Part shown: positions 48,915 to 56,374 of the stretch, in pieces
Position numbering within the stretch: position 1 is the stretch's first letter
Layout: each line of letters opens with the position of its first letter
Source: Bdellovibrionales bacterium
GTDB lineage: Bacteria > Pseudomonadota > Alphaproteobacteria > UBA9219
Direction of reading: 5' to 3'
Assembly (NCBI GenBank): GCA_041662785.1
Contig: JBAZRW010000001.1
Coordinates: forward strand, 434,001-498,000
Length of the DNA stretch: 64,000 bases
Translations under genes and position numbers: made by a program
The notes under the pieces: model-generated
Databases searched by the model: none
What the model saw: only the letters and a program-made list of their open reading frames with translations
What the model was told of the DNA's origin: nothing

Positions 48915-49445
48915 AGCCACCCAGTTAAGGTACTTTTCGACAAAGGTGCGGATCGGCTCACCAAACTTACGCACCAATCCTGCCACCAAAAAGAACCGCG
49001 CCGCGCGCGTTGCGATGCAAGCCAAAACGAACGGCACAAGCGGCAGAGAGGCGACGCCGCTGGCGATGGTGATGAGCTTAAACGGAATGGGTGTCAGGCC
49101 CTTGGCCAGAATGACGTAGACGCCCCACTTGTTGAACTCGTCATGGAAGCGGGCGAAGGCTTCTTGCATGTGATAGGTCTCGATGATCCATTGACCGAGC
49201 GTAGCGTAAAACCATGCGCCGATGGCATAGCCAAGCAATCCTCCAACGACAGAGCCGACGGTGCAGATCAGCGCATAGCGCCAAGCTTTTTCGCGGTTCG
49301 CCAGCGCCATGGGCAAAAGCAAAACATCGGGGGGCAGGGGAAAGAACGAGCTTTCCGCAAAGGCAACCGCGAACAGCACAAAGGCCGCATACGGCCCTTC
49401 GGCTTGGCGAAGCGTCCAGTCATAAAGGGATCGAATGGGGGACAT
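48864..49445 (-). CDS. YqaA family (DedA-like) membrane protein
   Basis: A 193-residue inner-membrane protein of the YqaA/VTT (SNARE-associated) group. It has AAFVLFAVAFAESSFFPLPPDVLLLPMALANREKAWRYALICTVGSVVGGLLGYAIG, the amphipathic GLTPIPFKLITIASGVASLPLVPFVLACIATRAARFFLVAGLV segment and a closing helix. DedA relatives act in lipid scrambling or envelope homeostasis. The ATG at 49445 is chosen over one 21 nt upstream. The last 17 codons overlap the end of the Hda-like gene on the other strand. Confidence 0.9.
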   Translation of the reverse strand: MSPIRSLYDWTLRQAEGPYAAFVLFAVAFAESSFFPLPPDVLLLPMALANREKAWRYALICTVGSVVGGLLGYAIGAWFYATLGQWIIETYHMQEAFARFHDEFNKWGVYVILAKGLTPIPFKLITIASGVASLPLVPFVLACIATRAARFFLVAGLVRKFGEPIRTFVEKYLNWVALGVLAAIIFGFWLVLG

Positions 49446-49480
49446 ATTTAAAGGCAGCCTCTTCACGACGGTCTAAGTTA

Positions 49481-49771
49481 TTAATGAGCCAAAGCCCTGT
49501 TGACGGCTTCGGGCTCATGGGCAATGACGGTTAAAAGTACGCGCGCCGCACGTTCAGGCTGGCGGCGTTTTTGCTCCCAATCTTGCACGGCACGCACATT
49601 GAAACCAAAACGCTGAGAGAATTCCGGTTGCGTTAGACCTAGATGATGGCGGATCGATTTAACATCCACTTCATCGGGAACGTGCGCGACAAAACCGGTC
49701 CGAACCTCCCCGCGGGCATAGGCAAGAGCGTGCCTCGCCGATTTAATGAGCTTACTTCCTGTTTTGGACAC
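49481..49771 (-). CDS. XRE-family antitoxin of a HigBA-type pair
   Basis: A 96-residue helix-turn-helix protein: DEVDVKSIRHHLGLTQPEFSQRFGFNVRAVQDWEQKRRQPERAARVLLTVI is the HigA/NadS-like XRE domain, and antitoxins of this kind repress their own operon. It overlaps the 3' end of the toxin gene by 20 nt in toxin-first order, the usual HigBA arrangement. It appears intact although the toxin is frameshifted. Confidence 0.88.
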   Translation of the reverse strand: MSKTGSKLIKSARHALAYARGEVRTGFVAHVPDEVDVKSIRHHLGLTQPEFSQRFGFNVRAVQDWEQKRRQPERAARVLLTVIAHEPEAVNRALAH

Positions 49772-50118
49772 GATGTTTGACTCCTTTTTTATAAACGTCA
49801 GCGATTGATCCCAAAATTTGTTTTAATTCGTTTCTTTCGGCTTGAGACAAATTAGCCTTTTCTCCTTTTGAAAAGAGGGATAGCAAAAACACGGGGATCT
49901 CTTTTCCTGCATAAAAAGCAATAACTCTATACCCGCCGCTTTTCCCCTTCCCGCGTCCTGCAAAACGAATCTTTCGCGCCCCTCCCGTTCCCTTCATTTC
50001 GTCTCCGGTATCAGGGCTTTCGCGCAATACACTCTACAATAGCATGGCGCTCCTCGACCGTGAGCCCAAGCGCCTTGGCATCACGCAGATAATCGGGCGT
50101 TTCAATAACAACCTGCAT
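49752..50118 (-). pseudogene. RelE/HigB-type toxin gene broken by a single-base insertion
   Basis: Reading from the ATG at 50118, the frame gives MQVVIETPDYLRDAKALGLTV-type sequence ending ECIARKP and stops at TGA. Skipping one T (complement at 50013) continues without a break as DTGDEMKGTGGARKIRFAGRGKGKSGGYRVIAFY to the end, the full ~120-residue HigB/RelE pattern. The 3' part (KSGGYRVIAFYAGKEIPVFLLSLFSKGEKANLSQAE) carries the toxin fold. Thus a 1-nt insertion in CCC-T-GAT separates residues ~1-37 from the rest. A 91-residue frame from a downstream start could exist but lacks the N-terminal strand and helix. Programmed frameshifting or sequencing error cannot be excluded. Confidence 0.82.
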
Positions 50119-50272
50119 GGCCATACTATACGGCATTGCCGCACATTCGGCAAGAACTATTTAAGGAAATGTCGTTCGATTTTCTCCGATCAAATGCGAA
50201 GATTCCTTGGTTAAGAGGCAAAAACGTGCTTAATTCGGCCATGTTGTAACCCTTTAGGAGTCATCCCTCCCA

Positions 50273-50348
50273 CCGTCACTCCCGCGTAAGCGGGAGTCCC
50301 GTTTGTTTTTTAATAAGGAAACGGGATCCCCGCTTTCGCGGGGATGAC
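50273..50348. repeat. pair of REP-like palindromes upstream of purA
   Basis: CCGTCACTCCCGCG...CGGGAGTCCCG at 50273-50302 and CGGGATCCCCGC...GCGGGGATGAC at 50322-50348, separated by a T-rich spacer. They end 49 nt before the purA ATG and may lie in its leader. Confidence 0.65.
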
Positions 50349-50397
50349 AAAGCTTTTGTGGTCGGTTTGGCAACTTATCAATTTAGGATCTGCTTTT

Positions 50398-51690
50398 ATG
50401 AAAAACGTCGTCGTTGTCGGGGCCCAGTGGGGCGATGAAGGCAAAGGGAAAATTGTCGATTGGTTGTCGTCTCGCGCCGATGTCGTGGTGCGTTTTCAGG
50501 GCGGCCACAACGCCGGCCACACGTTGGTGATCGATGGCGTGACGTATAAGCTCAATTTGCTGCCATCGGGCATTGTGCGGTCGGGCAAATTATCCGTGAT
50601 TGGGAATGGCGTGGTTATGGATCCTTGGGCGCTGCTTAAGGAAATTGACTCCATCGCGGAAAAAGGCGTGACGGTTACGCCCGACAATCTGATTATTGCC
50701 GAAAACGTGCCTCTTATTTTGCCCGTTCACGGGATTGTGGATCGTGCGCGTGAGGCCGCTAAGGGCGCTAGGAAAATTGGCACGACGGGGCGCGGCATTG
50801 GCCCCGCCTATGAAGATAAAGCGGCGCGGCGCGGCATTCGCCTGTGCGATCTTCGCACGCCCGATTTGCTGCGCGAGAAACTGGATGAGCTTCTTGTCCA
50901 CCACAACGCCTTGCTGCGCGGCTATGGCGCGGAGGAGCTTGCCCTTGAGGCCGTGTTTGCGGAAGTCATGGCCATCGCGCCAAAGATTTTGCCCTTTAGC
51001 GCCGTCGTATGGCAGCGCCTTGAAGCGGCGCGTAAGGCGGGCAAGCTGATTTTGTTCGAAGGCGCACAAGGCTCGATGCTGGATATCGATCACGGAACCT
51101 ATCCGTTCGTGACGTCCAGCAATATCGTGGGCGGCGCGGCGGCGGCGGGTGCGGGCGTGGGGCCGAAAACGTTGGGGCGCATCCTTGGCATCTGCAAGGC
51201 GTACACAACGCGGGTGGGATCGGGCCCCTTCCCGACCGAAGACACGGGCGACGTTGGCGAAGGTCTTGGCGCACGGGGCTTTGAGTTCGGTACGGTCACG
51301 GGGCGCAAGCGCCGCTGCGGCTGGCTGGACGCGGTGCTTGTGCGACAGGCCGCGACGATTGGCGGCATTGATGGTCTCGCACTCACCAAGCTGGATGTTC
51401 TGGATGGGATGAGCGAGCTTAAAATCTGCCGCGCCTATAAACTGGATGGCAAGGAAATCGATCACCTTCCCGCCAACGCGGCTGAACAAGCCCGCGTTGA
51501 GCCGATCTATGAAACCTGCGCAGGCTGGAGCGAAAGCACGCGTGGGGCGCGGAGCTGGGCTGATCTGCCCGCTGGCGCGATCAAGTATATCCGTTTGATC
51601 GAGGAATTGGCGGGCGTGCCCGTTACGCTTGTTTCAACAAGCCCAGAGCGTGACGATACGATTCTTGTGCGCGATCCGTTCGCGGATTGA
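50398..51690 (+). CDS. purA: adenylosuccinate synthetase
   Basis: GTP-dependent first step from IMP to AMP. The 430-residue product starts MKNVVVVGAQWGDEGKGKIVDWLS (GDEGKGK loop), then FQGGHNAGHTLV, GTTGRGIGPAYEDKAARRGIRL, FEGAQGSMLDIDHGTYPFVTSSN, GVGPKTLGRILGICKAYTTRVGSGPFPTE and GTVTGRKRRCGWLDAV, with a C-terminal LIEELAGVPVTLVSTSPERDDTI. The ATG at 50398 follows an AGGAT tract. Transcribed alone between repeat-filled gaps. Confidence 0.97.
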   Translation: MKNVVVVGAQWGDEGKGKIVDWLSSRADVVVRFQGGHNAGHTLVIDGVTYKLNLLPSGIVRSGKLSVIGNGVVMDPWALLKEIDSIAEKGVTVTPDNLIIAENVPLILPVHGIVDRAREAAKGARKIGTTGRGIGPAYEDKAARRGIRLCDLRTPDLLREKLDELLVHHNALLRGYGAEELALEAVFAEVMAIAPKILPFSAVVWQRLEAARKAGKLILFEGAQGSMLDIDHGTYPFVTSSNIVGGAAAAGAGVGPKTLGRILGICKAYTTRVGSGPFPTEDTGDVGEGLGARGFEFGTVTGRKRRCGWLDAVLVRQAATIGGIDGLALTKLDVLDGMSELKICRAYKLDGKEIDHLPANAAEQARVEPIYETCAGWSESTRGARSWADLPAGAIKYIRLIEELAGVPVTLVSTSPERDDTILVRDPFAD

Positions 51691-51767
51691 TTAGAACCAT
51701 TCGCGTGAATCGGCTCGGTCAACATAAGAACTAGCCGTTTGCCGAAAAATTCAAAAAAACAAACGGG

Positions 51768-51789
51768 ACTCCCGCTTACGCGGGAGTGA
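51768..51789. repeat. REP-like palindrome
   Basis: ACGGGACTCCCGC / GCGGGAGTGA hairpin immediately before the short MITE-like unit in the purA-SirB1 gap. Confidence 0.55.
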
Positions 51790-51874
51790 TACCAAACGGC
51801 GCAGGAAACGACTCATTGAAAGAAACCAAATGGGATACCAGTCTTCGCTGGCATGACGGGGTGTGTGTTTGGTA
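51790..51874. mobile_element. short MITE-like element
   Basis: Begins TACCAAACGGCGCAGGAAACGACTC on the left and ends TTTGGTA on the right. Only 85 nt, with a single GGGATACCAG...CTGGCATGACGG palindrome inside. Flanks are TGA and TTA, not a matching TAA pair. It looks like an internally deleted member of the family. Confidence 0.55.
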
Positions 51875-51883
51875 TTAACCCTT

Positions 51884-52020
51884 ACCGTCATCCCCGCGAA
51901 AGCGGGGATCCAGGGGACTGGGCGATGAAGAAATGCTCGTGAGGGCGGACAGAGCGGCTGGATCCCACGTCCATTTTCTTTCGCCTAAAAAGGCGAAGAG
52001 AAAATGTCTTGGGATGACGA
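51884..52020. repeat. REP-like palindrome and repeat tail before the SirB1-like gene end
   Basis: ACCGTCATCCCCGCG...GCGGGGATCCAGGGGACTGGGCGATG, then a degenerate second half with TTTTCTTTCGCC...GGCGAAGAGAAAATG (an inverted repeat) and TTGGGATGACGAAGG. The AGGGGACTGGG segment recurs near 53054. No reading frame is supported in the 337-nt gap. Confidence 0.5.
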
Positions 52021-52027
52021 AGGCGGA

Positions 52028-52885
52028 TTAATTCAGCCGCCAGCGAATCTCGCGTAGCATGACGTCGGTTTGCTGGGCGGGGATGGGGCCTCCGGCAAGG
52101 TCTTTGACGACCTCCAGCGCGGTGATGGCGGCGCGAAGATGGCCGCGCTCGGCCTGTAGGTAGCCCAGCTCTTTCCACAAATCCTGATGGCGCGGCGCGA
52201 AAAGGATCATGCCTTGCAAGGTCGCAATAGCGGCTTCCACGCGATCTTGTGATAGAAGGCGGCGTTTGACGTTGTGTTGTAGGCGCAGCAACAAATCGCG
52301 GCTGCTGAGCGGCGTAAGAAGCTCTGAGGATAAGTCAAGAAGCGTGGGGCGATGCCTCTCTTCCTCAAGCAGGCTGTCCTCATCGTCAATAAAATAGTCG
52401 CCTGCCTCTTCAAGCTGACAGGTTTGCCCTGCGCGGAAAGGATCGATAACAACTTGTCCATCCCGAGCCGATAGGCGCAGCAAAAAGTGGCCGGAAAGGT
52501 CAAGGCCTGTCATGGCCCATCCCATGGCCGTCGCTACATGAAGATAGATCACGCCCAGCATAACGGGCGAGCCGCGACGACGGTCGATGGTGTCCATCAA
52601 GTTCGTGGCGCGGGCGTCCTCGTTATGATTGTCATCGCCTTGATATTTGTTTTGCACGACCAGAACGTGACGCAAGCGCTGCAACTGCACATCAAGCGTT
52701 GTGGCCGCCCCACCCGCGCGCACTTGTTCGACCAGCACGGCTAAATGCTGACGATAGGGCGTCAGGTCTGCGCCTTGTTTTTCTAAGGACGCTAAGGCAA
52801 GCGCGGCTTCACCCAGAGAAAGGACGCCATCGTCCATTTCTCCCGCGCGGCGCAAAATGCGAAGTGATTCTTGTTGGGAATTCAT
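52028..52885 (-). CDS. SirB1-like transglutaminase-fold protein with TPR tail
   Basis: A 285-residue protein of the SirB1/transglutaminase-like group, whose role is poorly defined. The N-terminal helical part (DDGVLSLGEAALALASLEKQ) leads to the family core (NLMDTIDRRRGSPVMLGVIYLHVATAMGWAMTGLDLSGHFLLRL, with the conserved histidine in SGHFLLRL) and VVIDPFRAGQ. The C-terminal ~100 residues form TPR-like helices (VEAAIATLQGMILFAPRHQDLWKELGYLQAERGHLRAAITALE). Cytoplasmic. The usual catalytic cysteine is not apparent; the family has generally lost or changed it. Confidence 0.85.
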   Translation of the reverse strand: MNSQQESLRILRRAGEMDDGVLSLGEAALALASLEKQGADLTPYRQHLAVLVEQVRAGGAATTLDVQLQRLRHVLVVQNKYQGDDNHNEDARATNLMDTIDRRRGSPVMLGVIYLHVATAMGWAMTGLDLSGHFLLRLSARDGQVVIDPFRAGQTCQLEEAGDYFIDDEDSLLEEERHRPTLLDLSSELLTPLSSRDLLLRLQHNVKRRLLSQDRVEAAIATLQGMILFAPRHQDLWKELGYLQAERGHLRAAITALEVVKDLAGGPIPAQQTDVMLREIRWRLN

Positions 52886-53265
52886 CGAATCACTTTACCC
52901 CAGTTTAAGACAAAAAGGAATCGAGAAAGCGGGAGCAGGGGGTGGGGTTGGCCTGCGGCGGCCTCTTTCCTTCCTCGTTATCCCCTCCATTTTCGCCCCC
53001 CCCTTCGTCATCCCCGACAAGCGATGCTTCAGCATCGCGCGGATCGGGGACCTAGGGGACTGGGGACGATGCTGCTTTTTTAAAAGCTTTCAACCTGCCT
53101 ACGCAGCTTCGCAGCTTCGGCAAGGCGGCAGGCTGGGTCCCGCATCTTCGCGGCGCTCCTGCGCCGCTTCGCCTGCCCCGCGAAGCCCAAAGGGCGTAGA
53201 GGGGTGCGGGATGACGGTAAGGGGAAGGCCGGAGCCGCGATCCCTTTCCTGCCCTCTGAACCCTC
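52886..53265. other. gene-free, repeat-rich stretch
   Basis: Contains a REP-like unit near 53003-53060 (CGTCATCCCCGAC, a GCGATGCTTCAGCATCGC hairpin, GATCGGGGAC, then AGGGGACTGGG) and, around 53140-53215, CCCGCATCTTCGCGGCGC...GTGCGGGATGACGG with an inner GGCGCTCCTGCGCC hairpin. A long frame crosses it on the plus strand but is built of repeat sequence and has no family resemblance, so no gene is called. Confidence 0.5.
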
Positions 53266-53316
53266 TTTCTCACAAAGGCGGTTCAAAAGCGTTTTGGATA
53301 TGGACGGGCCAGTGCC
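53266..53316. repeat. 51-bp duplicate of the yraN 3' end
   Basis: TTTCTCACAAAGGCGG... to ...GGGCCAGTGCC, matching 53401-53451 with two mismatches. The second copy contains the yraN stop and last codons; this one lies outside the gene. Confidence 0.8.
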
Positions 53317-53323
53317 CCCCCGT

Positions 53324-53391
53324 CACGCCGCCCTTGCGGCGTGCGAAAAGGAAAGCGCCCACGCCGCCCTTGCGGCGTGCGAAAAGGAAAG
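53324..53391. repeat. two 32-bp direct repeats with palindromic core
   Basis: Perfect copies at 53324-53355 and 53360-53391, each with CACGCCGCCCTTGCGGCGTG followed by CGAAAAGGAAAG. They occupy the space between the two copies of the yraN end. Confidence 0.8.
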
Positions 53392-53404
53392 GAGGCCATC
53401 TTTC

Positions 53405-53794
53405 TCACAAAGGCGGCTCAAAGGCGTTTTGGATATGGACGGGCCAGTGCCAAGGCAGAACCAGCATCACGTCAAACCGAATATCAAAGCCTGAAAAACC
53501 GCGTTGCCGCGCCAAAAAGAGAGAGCCTGTGCGTGCCAATCGTACCTTTTGATGATCCGAGACAGCCTCGCTGGCCTGCCGCGTGTCGGGGCGTGCTTTA
53601 ACTTCGATAAAGGCCAGTGTTTTGCCCCGCATAACGATCAGGTCAATTTCGCCTTGGTGCGTTTTATAGCGGGTAGCGATAATCCTGTAGCCTTTACTCC
53701 ATAAGGCCACGCGGCATAGGGTTTCTGCCCAGTGGCCGCGCCGATGGGCAGAGAGCCCGCGCTGTTCTTTTGTCGTTTTGTAGTGAGGGATCAT
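53405..53794 (-). CDS. YraN family (UPF0102) endonuclease-fold protein
   Basis: A 129-residue protein of the YraN group with a restriction-endonuclease-like fold. The motif GEIDLIVMRGKTLAFIEVKAR (E...D...E-x-K) is intact near residues 50-70, preceded by GHWAETLCRVALWSKGYRIIATRYKTHQ. The start overlaps the DnaJ-family stop (ATGA). The last residues (ALPWHWPVHIQNAFEPPL-like) come from sequence duplicated downstream, so the C-terminus may have been altered. In many proteobacteria yraN sits beside lpoA and rsmI; here it is 39 kb away from them. Confidence 0.9.
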   Translation of the reverse strand: MIPHYKTTKEQRGLSAHRRGHWAETLCRVALWSKGYRIIATRYKTHQGEIDLIVMRGKTLAFIEVKARPDTRQASEAVSDHQKVRLARTGSLFLARQRGFSGFDIRFDVMLVLPWHWPVHIQNAFEPPL

Positions 53795-54732
53795 GCCCAC
53801 CCCAATTTTTTGCGAGGGGTATAGGCCTTCTTTTTGGCCCATTTCTCGATAAAGGTCGTAAGATCGGCGTCCTCGCCTTCGGGCAACATAACTTTAAGCG
53901 TGGCGAACATGTCGCCTGCCTCGCCCTTGGCGCTCGGAATGCCTTTGCCTTTTAGGCGCATGACGCTGCCCGTATTCGCGCCCTTATGAACGCGCACGGA
54001 AACCGAGCCGTCCAGTGTCGGGATCGTTACTTTTTCGCCTAAAAGCGCTTCAGATAGGCTAATGGGAACATCCAGATGAAGGGCGTTTCCCTCGCGCCGG
54101 AAAAAGGGGTGAGGCGCAACCTTAATCTCAATCAGTGCTGCCCCCGCGCCACCCTCGCCCGCTTGGCCAAGGCCACGCAAACGCAGCTTATGGCCGTCCT
54201 CGGTTCCGGCAGGGATGGTGACGTCAATGGTTTTTTGGCTATCCAGCGTCAGGCGTTTTTTACCGCCAAGGCAGGCCTCAACAAAGGGCACGGTGATGGT
54301 ATAGGCAACGTCTGCGCCTTTTTCTGCCGGAGCCCTTGTGCCACCTTGCCGTGATGAGCGGAAAAACTCGGACAGGATATCATCCATGCCCATGCCGCCG
54401 TTAAAGCCAAAGGGATTGCCGCCTGTTCCTGCCGAGCGCCGCGTACCACCTCGTGCGCTGCCGTTGCCGAAAGGATCACCGTTGCCTCGTGGGCGATAGC
54501 CTTGTTCTTGGCCTTGGTCATCGATCTCGCCGCGATCATAGCGTGCGCGTTTGGCCGCATCGCCGACAAGGTCATAGGCGGCGGTGATTTCCTTGAATTT
54601 TTGCTCAATGCCCTTGCTACCGCCCTGATTCAGGTCAGGGTGATATTTCTTCGCCAGCTTGCGGTACGCGCTTTTGATTTCGGCAGCGGTGGCCGAGCGC
54701 GTCACGCCAAGGGTTTGATAGGGATCGCTCAT
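53791..54732 (-). CDS. DnaJ-family co-chaperone (CbpA-like, no zinc finger)
   Basis: A 313-residue J-domain protein. The J-domain at 1-70 has the HPD motif in KKYHPDLN; a G/F-rich linker follows (GNGDPFGNGSARGG...NPFGFNGGMGMDDILSEFF). Then come two beta-barrel client-binding domains (VPFVEACLGGKKRLTL, IDVTIPAGTEDGHKLRLRGLGQAG, HPFFRREGNALHLDVPISLSEALLGEKVTIPTLDGSV). There is no zinc-finger domain between linker and barrels, so it is the CbpA/type II class, stimulating Hsp70 (DnaK). It is coupled to yraN by a 4-nt overlap. Confidence 0.93.
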   Translation of the reverse strand: MSDPYQTLGVTRSATAAEIKSAYRKLAKKYHPDLNQGGSKGIEQKFKEITAAYDLVGDAAKRARYDRGEIDDQGQEQGYRPRGNGDPFGNGSARGGTRRSAGTGGNPFGFNGGMGMDDILSEFFRSSRQGGTRAPAEKGADVAYTITVPFVEACLGGKKRLTLDSQKTIDVTIPAGTEDGHKLRLRGLGQAGEGGAGAALIEIKVAPHPFFRREGNALHLDVPISLSEALLGEKVTIPTLDGSVSVRVHKGANTGSVMRLKGKGIPSAKGEAGDMFATLKVMLPEGEDADLTTFIEKWAKKKAYTPRKKLGWA

Positions 54733-54756
54733 GCCTTGTTATAGAACAAAAAGGGC

Positions 54757-55230
54757 TTACTGCACAATCTTCCATGAGCCATCACGTTGCTGACAAGCGC
54801 GGCCATAGCCTTGCTGCTTTTGCCCGCCGACCGTGATGGTTTGCTGGAATTCGCGGCAATACGCGCCGTCATTGGCATAGCCATCACGAATGGGCGTAAT
54901 GGTTCCGGCGTTGCCGCTTTGGGGATTATTCCACGTGATTTGCTGGCCAACAGGCGCGGTATAGGCGCGAGAGGTCGCCCCGCCCATGGCTGAGCGGTCG
55001 GCATTATCCAGCGAAGAGCCAATCTCGTTGCCAAGCCAGCCGCCCAAAACAACGCCCGCTGCCGTAGCCGCCAGACGGCCAGAGCCTTTGCCGATGTTGC
55101 TGCCCAATAGGCCGCCAACAGCCGCGCCGCCCAGTGTGCCGACACCTTCTTTTGTGCCCATATTTTCCGCCTGACAGGCAGAGAGCAAAAGAGCGAGGGC
55201 GAGGACGCCAAGAAGAGGACGATGAAACAT
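54757..55230 (-). CDS. 17 kDa surface-antigen family lipoprotein
   Basis: A 157-residue outer-membrane lipoprotein resembling the rickettsial 17 kDa antigen family. Signal peptide with lipobox LLSAC (Cys near residue 19), glycine-zipper region (VGTLGGAAVGGLLGSNIGKGSGRLAATAAGVVLGGWLGNEIGSSLD) and a C-terminal domain with NDGAYCREFQQTITVGGQKQQGYGRACQQRDGSWKIV. Glycine zippers insert in or pack on membranes; the role is structural or unknown. It lies 24 nt upstream of the DnaJ-family gene on the same strand. Confidence 0.88.
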   Translation of the reverse strand: MFHRPLLGVLALALLLSACQAENMGTKEGVGTLGGAAVGGLLGSNIGKGSGRLAATAAGVVLGGWLGNEIGSSLDNADRSAMGGATSRAYTAPVGQQITWNNPQSGNAGTITPIRDGYANDGAYCREFQQTITVGGQKQQGYGRACQQRDGSWKIVQ

Positions 55231-55415
55231 GGGAAAACCTCATCAAAGATGGTTGAGCGAGAAGTCTGATTAGGAGCATACCCTAATCCGTAATCAAGGC
55301 GCAACTATGGCTAAAAAAGGCTGTCAAAAAGGGGGAAGGCCGCTAAGGTAGAGGCCTGTAAACCCCTTCCCCTGATTCGTCGTGGGGGGGCAGCCCATCA
55401 AAGGATATGTTTTTG

Positions 55416-56357
55416 ATGAATAAACCGTCGCGCTTCCTTCTTTCCGCCAACAAGCTTCGTCAGGTGACTTCCTATGCCAGCGTGGCTGTAGCGCTTTCTT
55501 TGATTGCGGCCAAGCTGGTGGCCTATATGGCCACGGATTCGGTCGCCCTTTTGTCGTCGTTGGTTGATTCAGGCGTTGATTTGCTGGCTTCGTTGATTAC
55601 AGCCTATGGCGTTTTTATCGCGCTGCGGCCCCCTGATCGCGATCACCGTTTTGGCCATGGTAAGGCTGAGGCGCTGGCGGCGTTAGCGCAGGCGATCTTT
55701 ATCTTTATGTCCTCTGGTCTTCTGATCAAAGAAGCGGTTCATCGTTTCTGGAATCCTGCACCGCTTCAACGCCTAGACATTGGCTATGGGGTTATGGGCT
55801 TGGCGGTGGTTATGACCATCGCTCTTTTGGCGCTTCAGACTTATACGATCCGGCGCACGCGCTCTTTGGCCATCGCTTCGGATCGCCTGCATTATGTTGG
55901 TGATGTTGCCATTAACATTGCCGTTATGGCTTCCTTTGCGCTTGGCGAGGCGGTGGGTGTTCCTTGGCTTGATCCGCTTTTTGCCTTACTCATTGCGGCC
56001 TCAATGTGCATTGGGGCGATCAAGATTACGCGGCAGACCTTGCTTGTCCTGATGGATGCCGAGATGCCCGAAAAAGATCGTGAAGCCATTGTGGCGCTGG
56101 CGATGTCTGTTAAGGGCGTTTTGGGCGTCCATGATTTGCGTACGCGGTTTGGCGGAGAAAGACCCATCATTGAGGCGCATATCGAAATGCCAGCGACCCT
56201 TTCCCTTGTCGAGTCGCATGATATCGCCGAGGCCGTGATGGCCAAGATTGAAATAGCGTATCCCAAAGCCGATGTGTTGGTTCATCAGGATCCTGCAGGC
56301 GTTCAGGAGCATCGGCTGGATACCGTGATCGAACAAAACGACCCCGTCAAAGAGTAG
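55416..56357 (+). CDS. cation diffusion facilitator (FieF/ZitB-type) efflux protein
   Basis: A 313-residue inner-membrane metal/proton antiporter. Six hydrophobic segments; the metal-site motifs are visible as DSGVDLLAS in helix 2 and HYVGD in helix 5 (HxxxD), and DHRFGHGKAEALAALAQ lies between helices 2 and 3. The cytoplasmic C-terminal domain carries HDLRTRFGGERPIIEAHIEM and HDIAEAVMAKIE. The ATG at 55416 has an AAGGA site 10 nt upstream and is preferred over the ATG at 55407, which sits almost on that site. Probably exports Fe(II), Zn or Mn. A glycosyltransferase-like gene follows at 17 nt. Confidence 0.93.
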   Translation: MNKPSRFLLSANKLRQVTSYASVAVALSLIAAKLVAYMATDSVALLSSLVDSGVDLLASLITAYGVFIALRPPDRDHRFGHGKAEALAALAQAIFIFMSSGLLIKEAVHRFWNPAPLQRLDIGYGVMGLAVVMTIALLALQTYTIRRTRSLAIASDRLHYVGDVAINIAVMASFALGEAVGVPWLDPLFALLIAASMCIGAIKITRQTLLVLMDAEMPEKDREAIVALAMSVKGVLGVHDLRTRFGGERPIIEAHIEMPATLSLVESHDIAEAVMAKIEIAYPKADVLVHQDPAGVQEHRLDTVIEQNDPVKE

Positions 56358-56374
56358 GGAGCCAAGAAGAGGGT

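Noticed and set aside
52857..53552. 231-codon plus-strand frame between the SirB1-like gene and yraN
   Set aside because: It runs through palindromic repeats, direct repeats and the antisense of yraN, with repetitive low-complexity product; no ribosome site or family resemblance.
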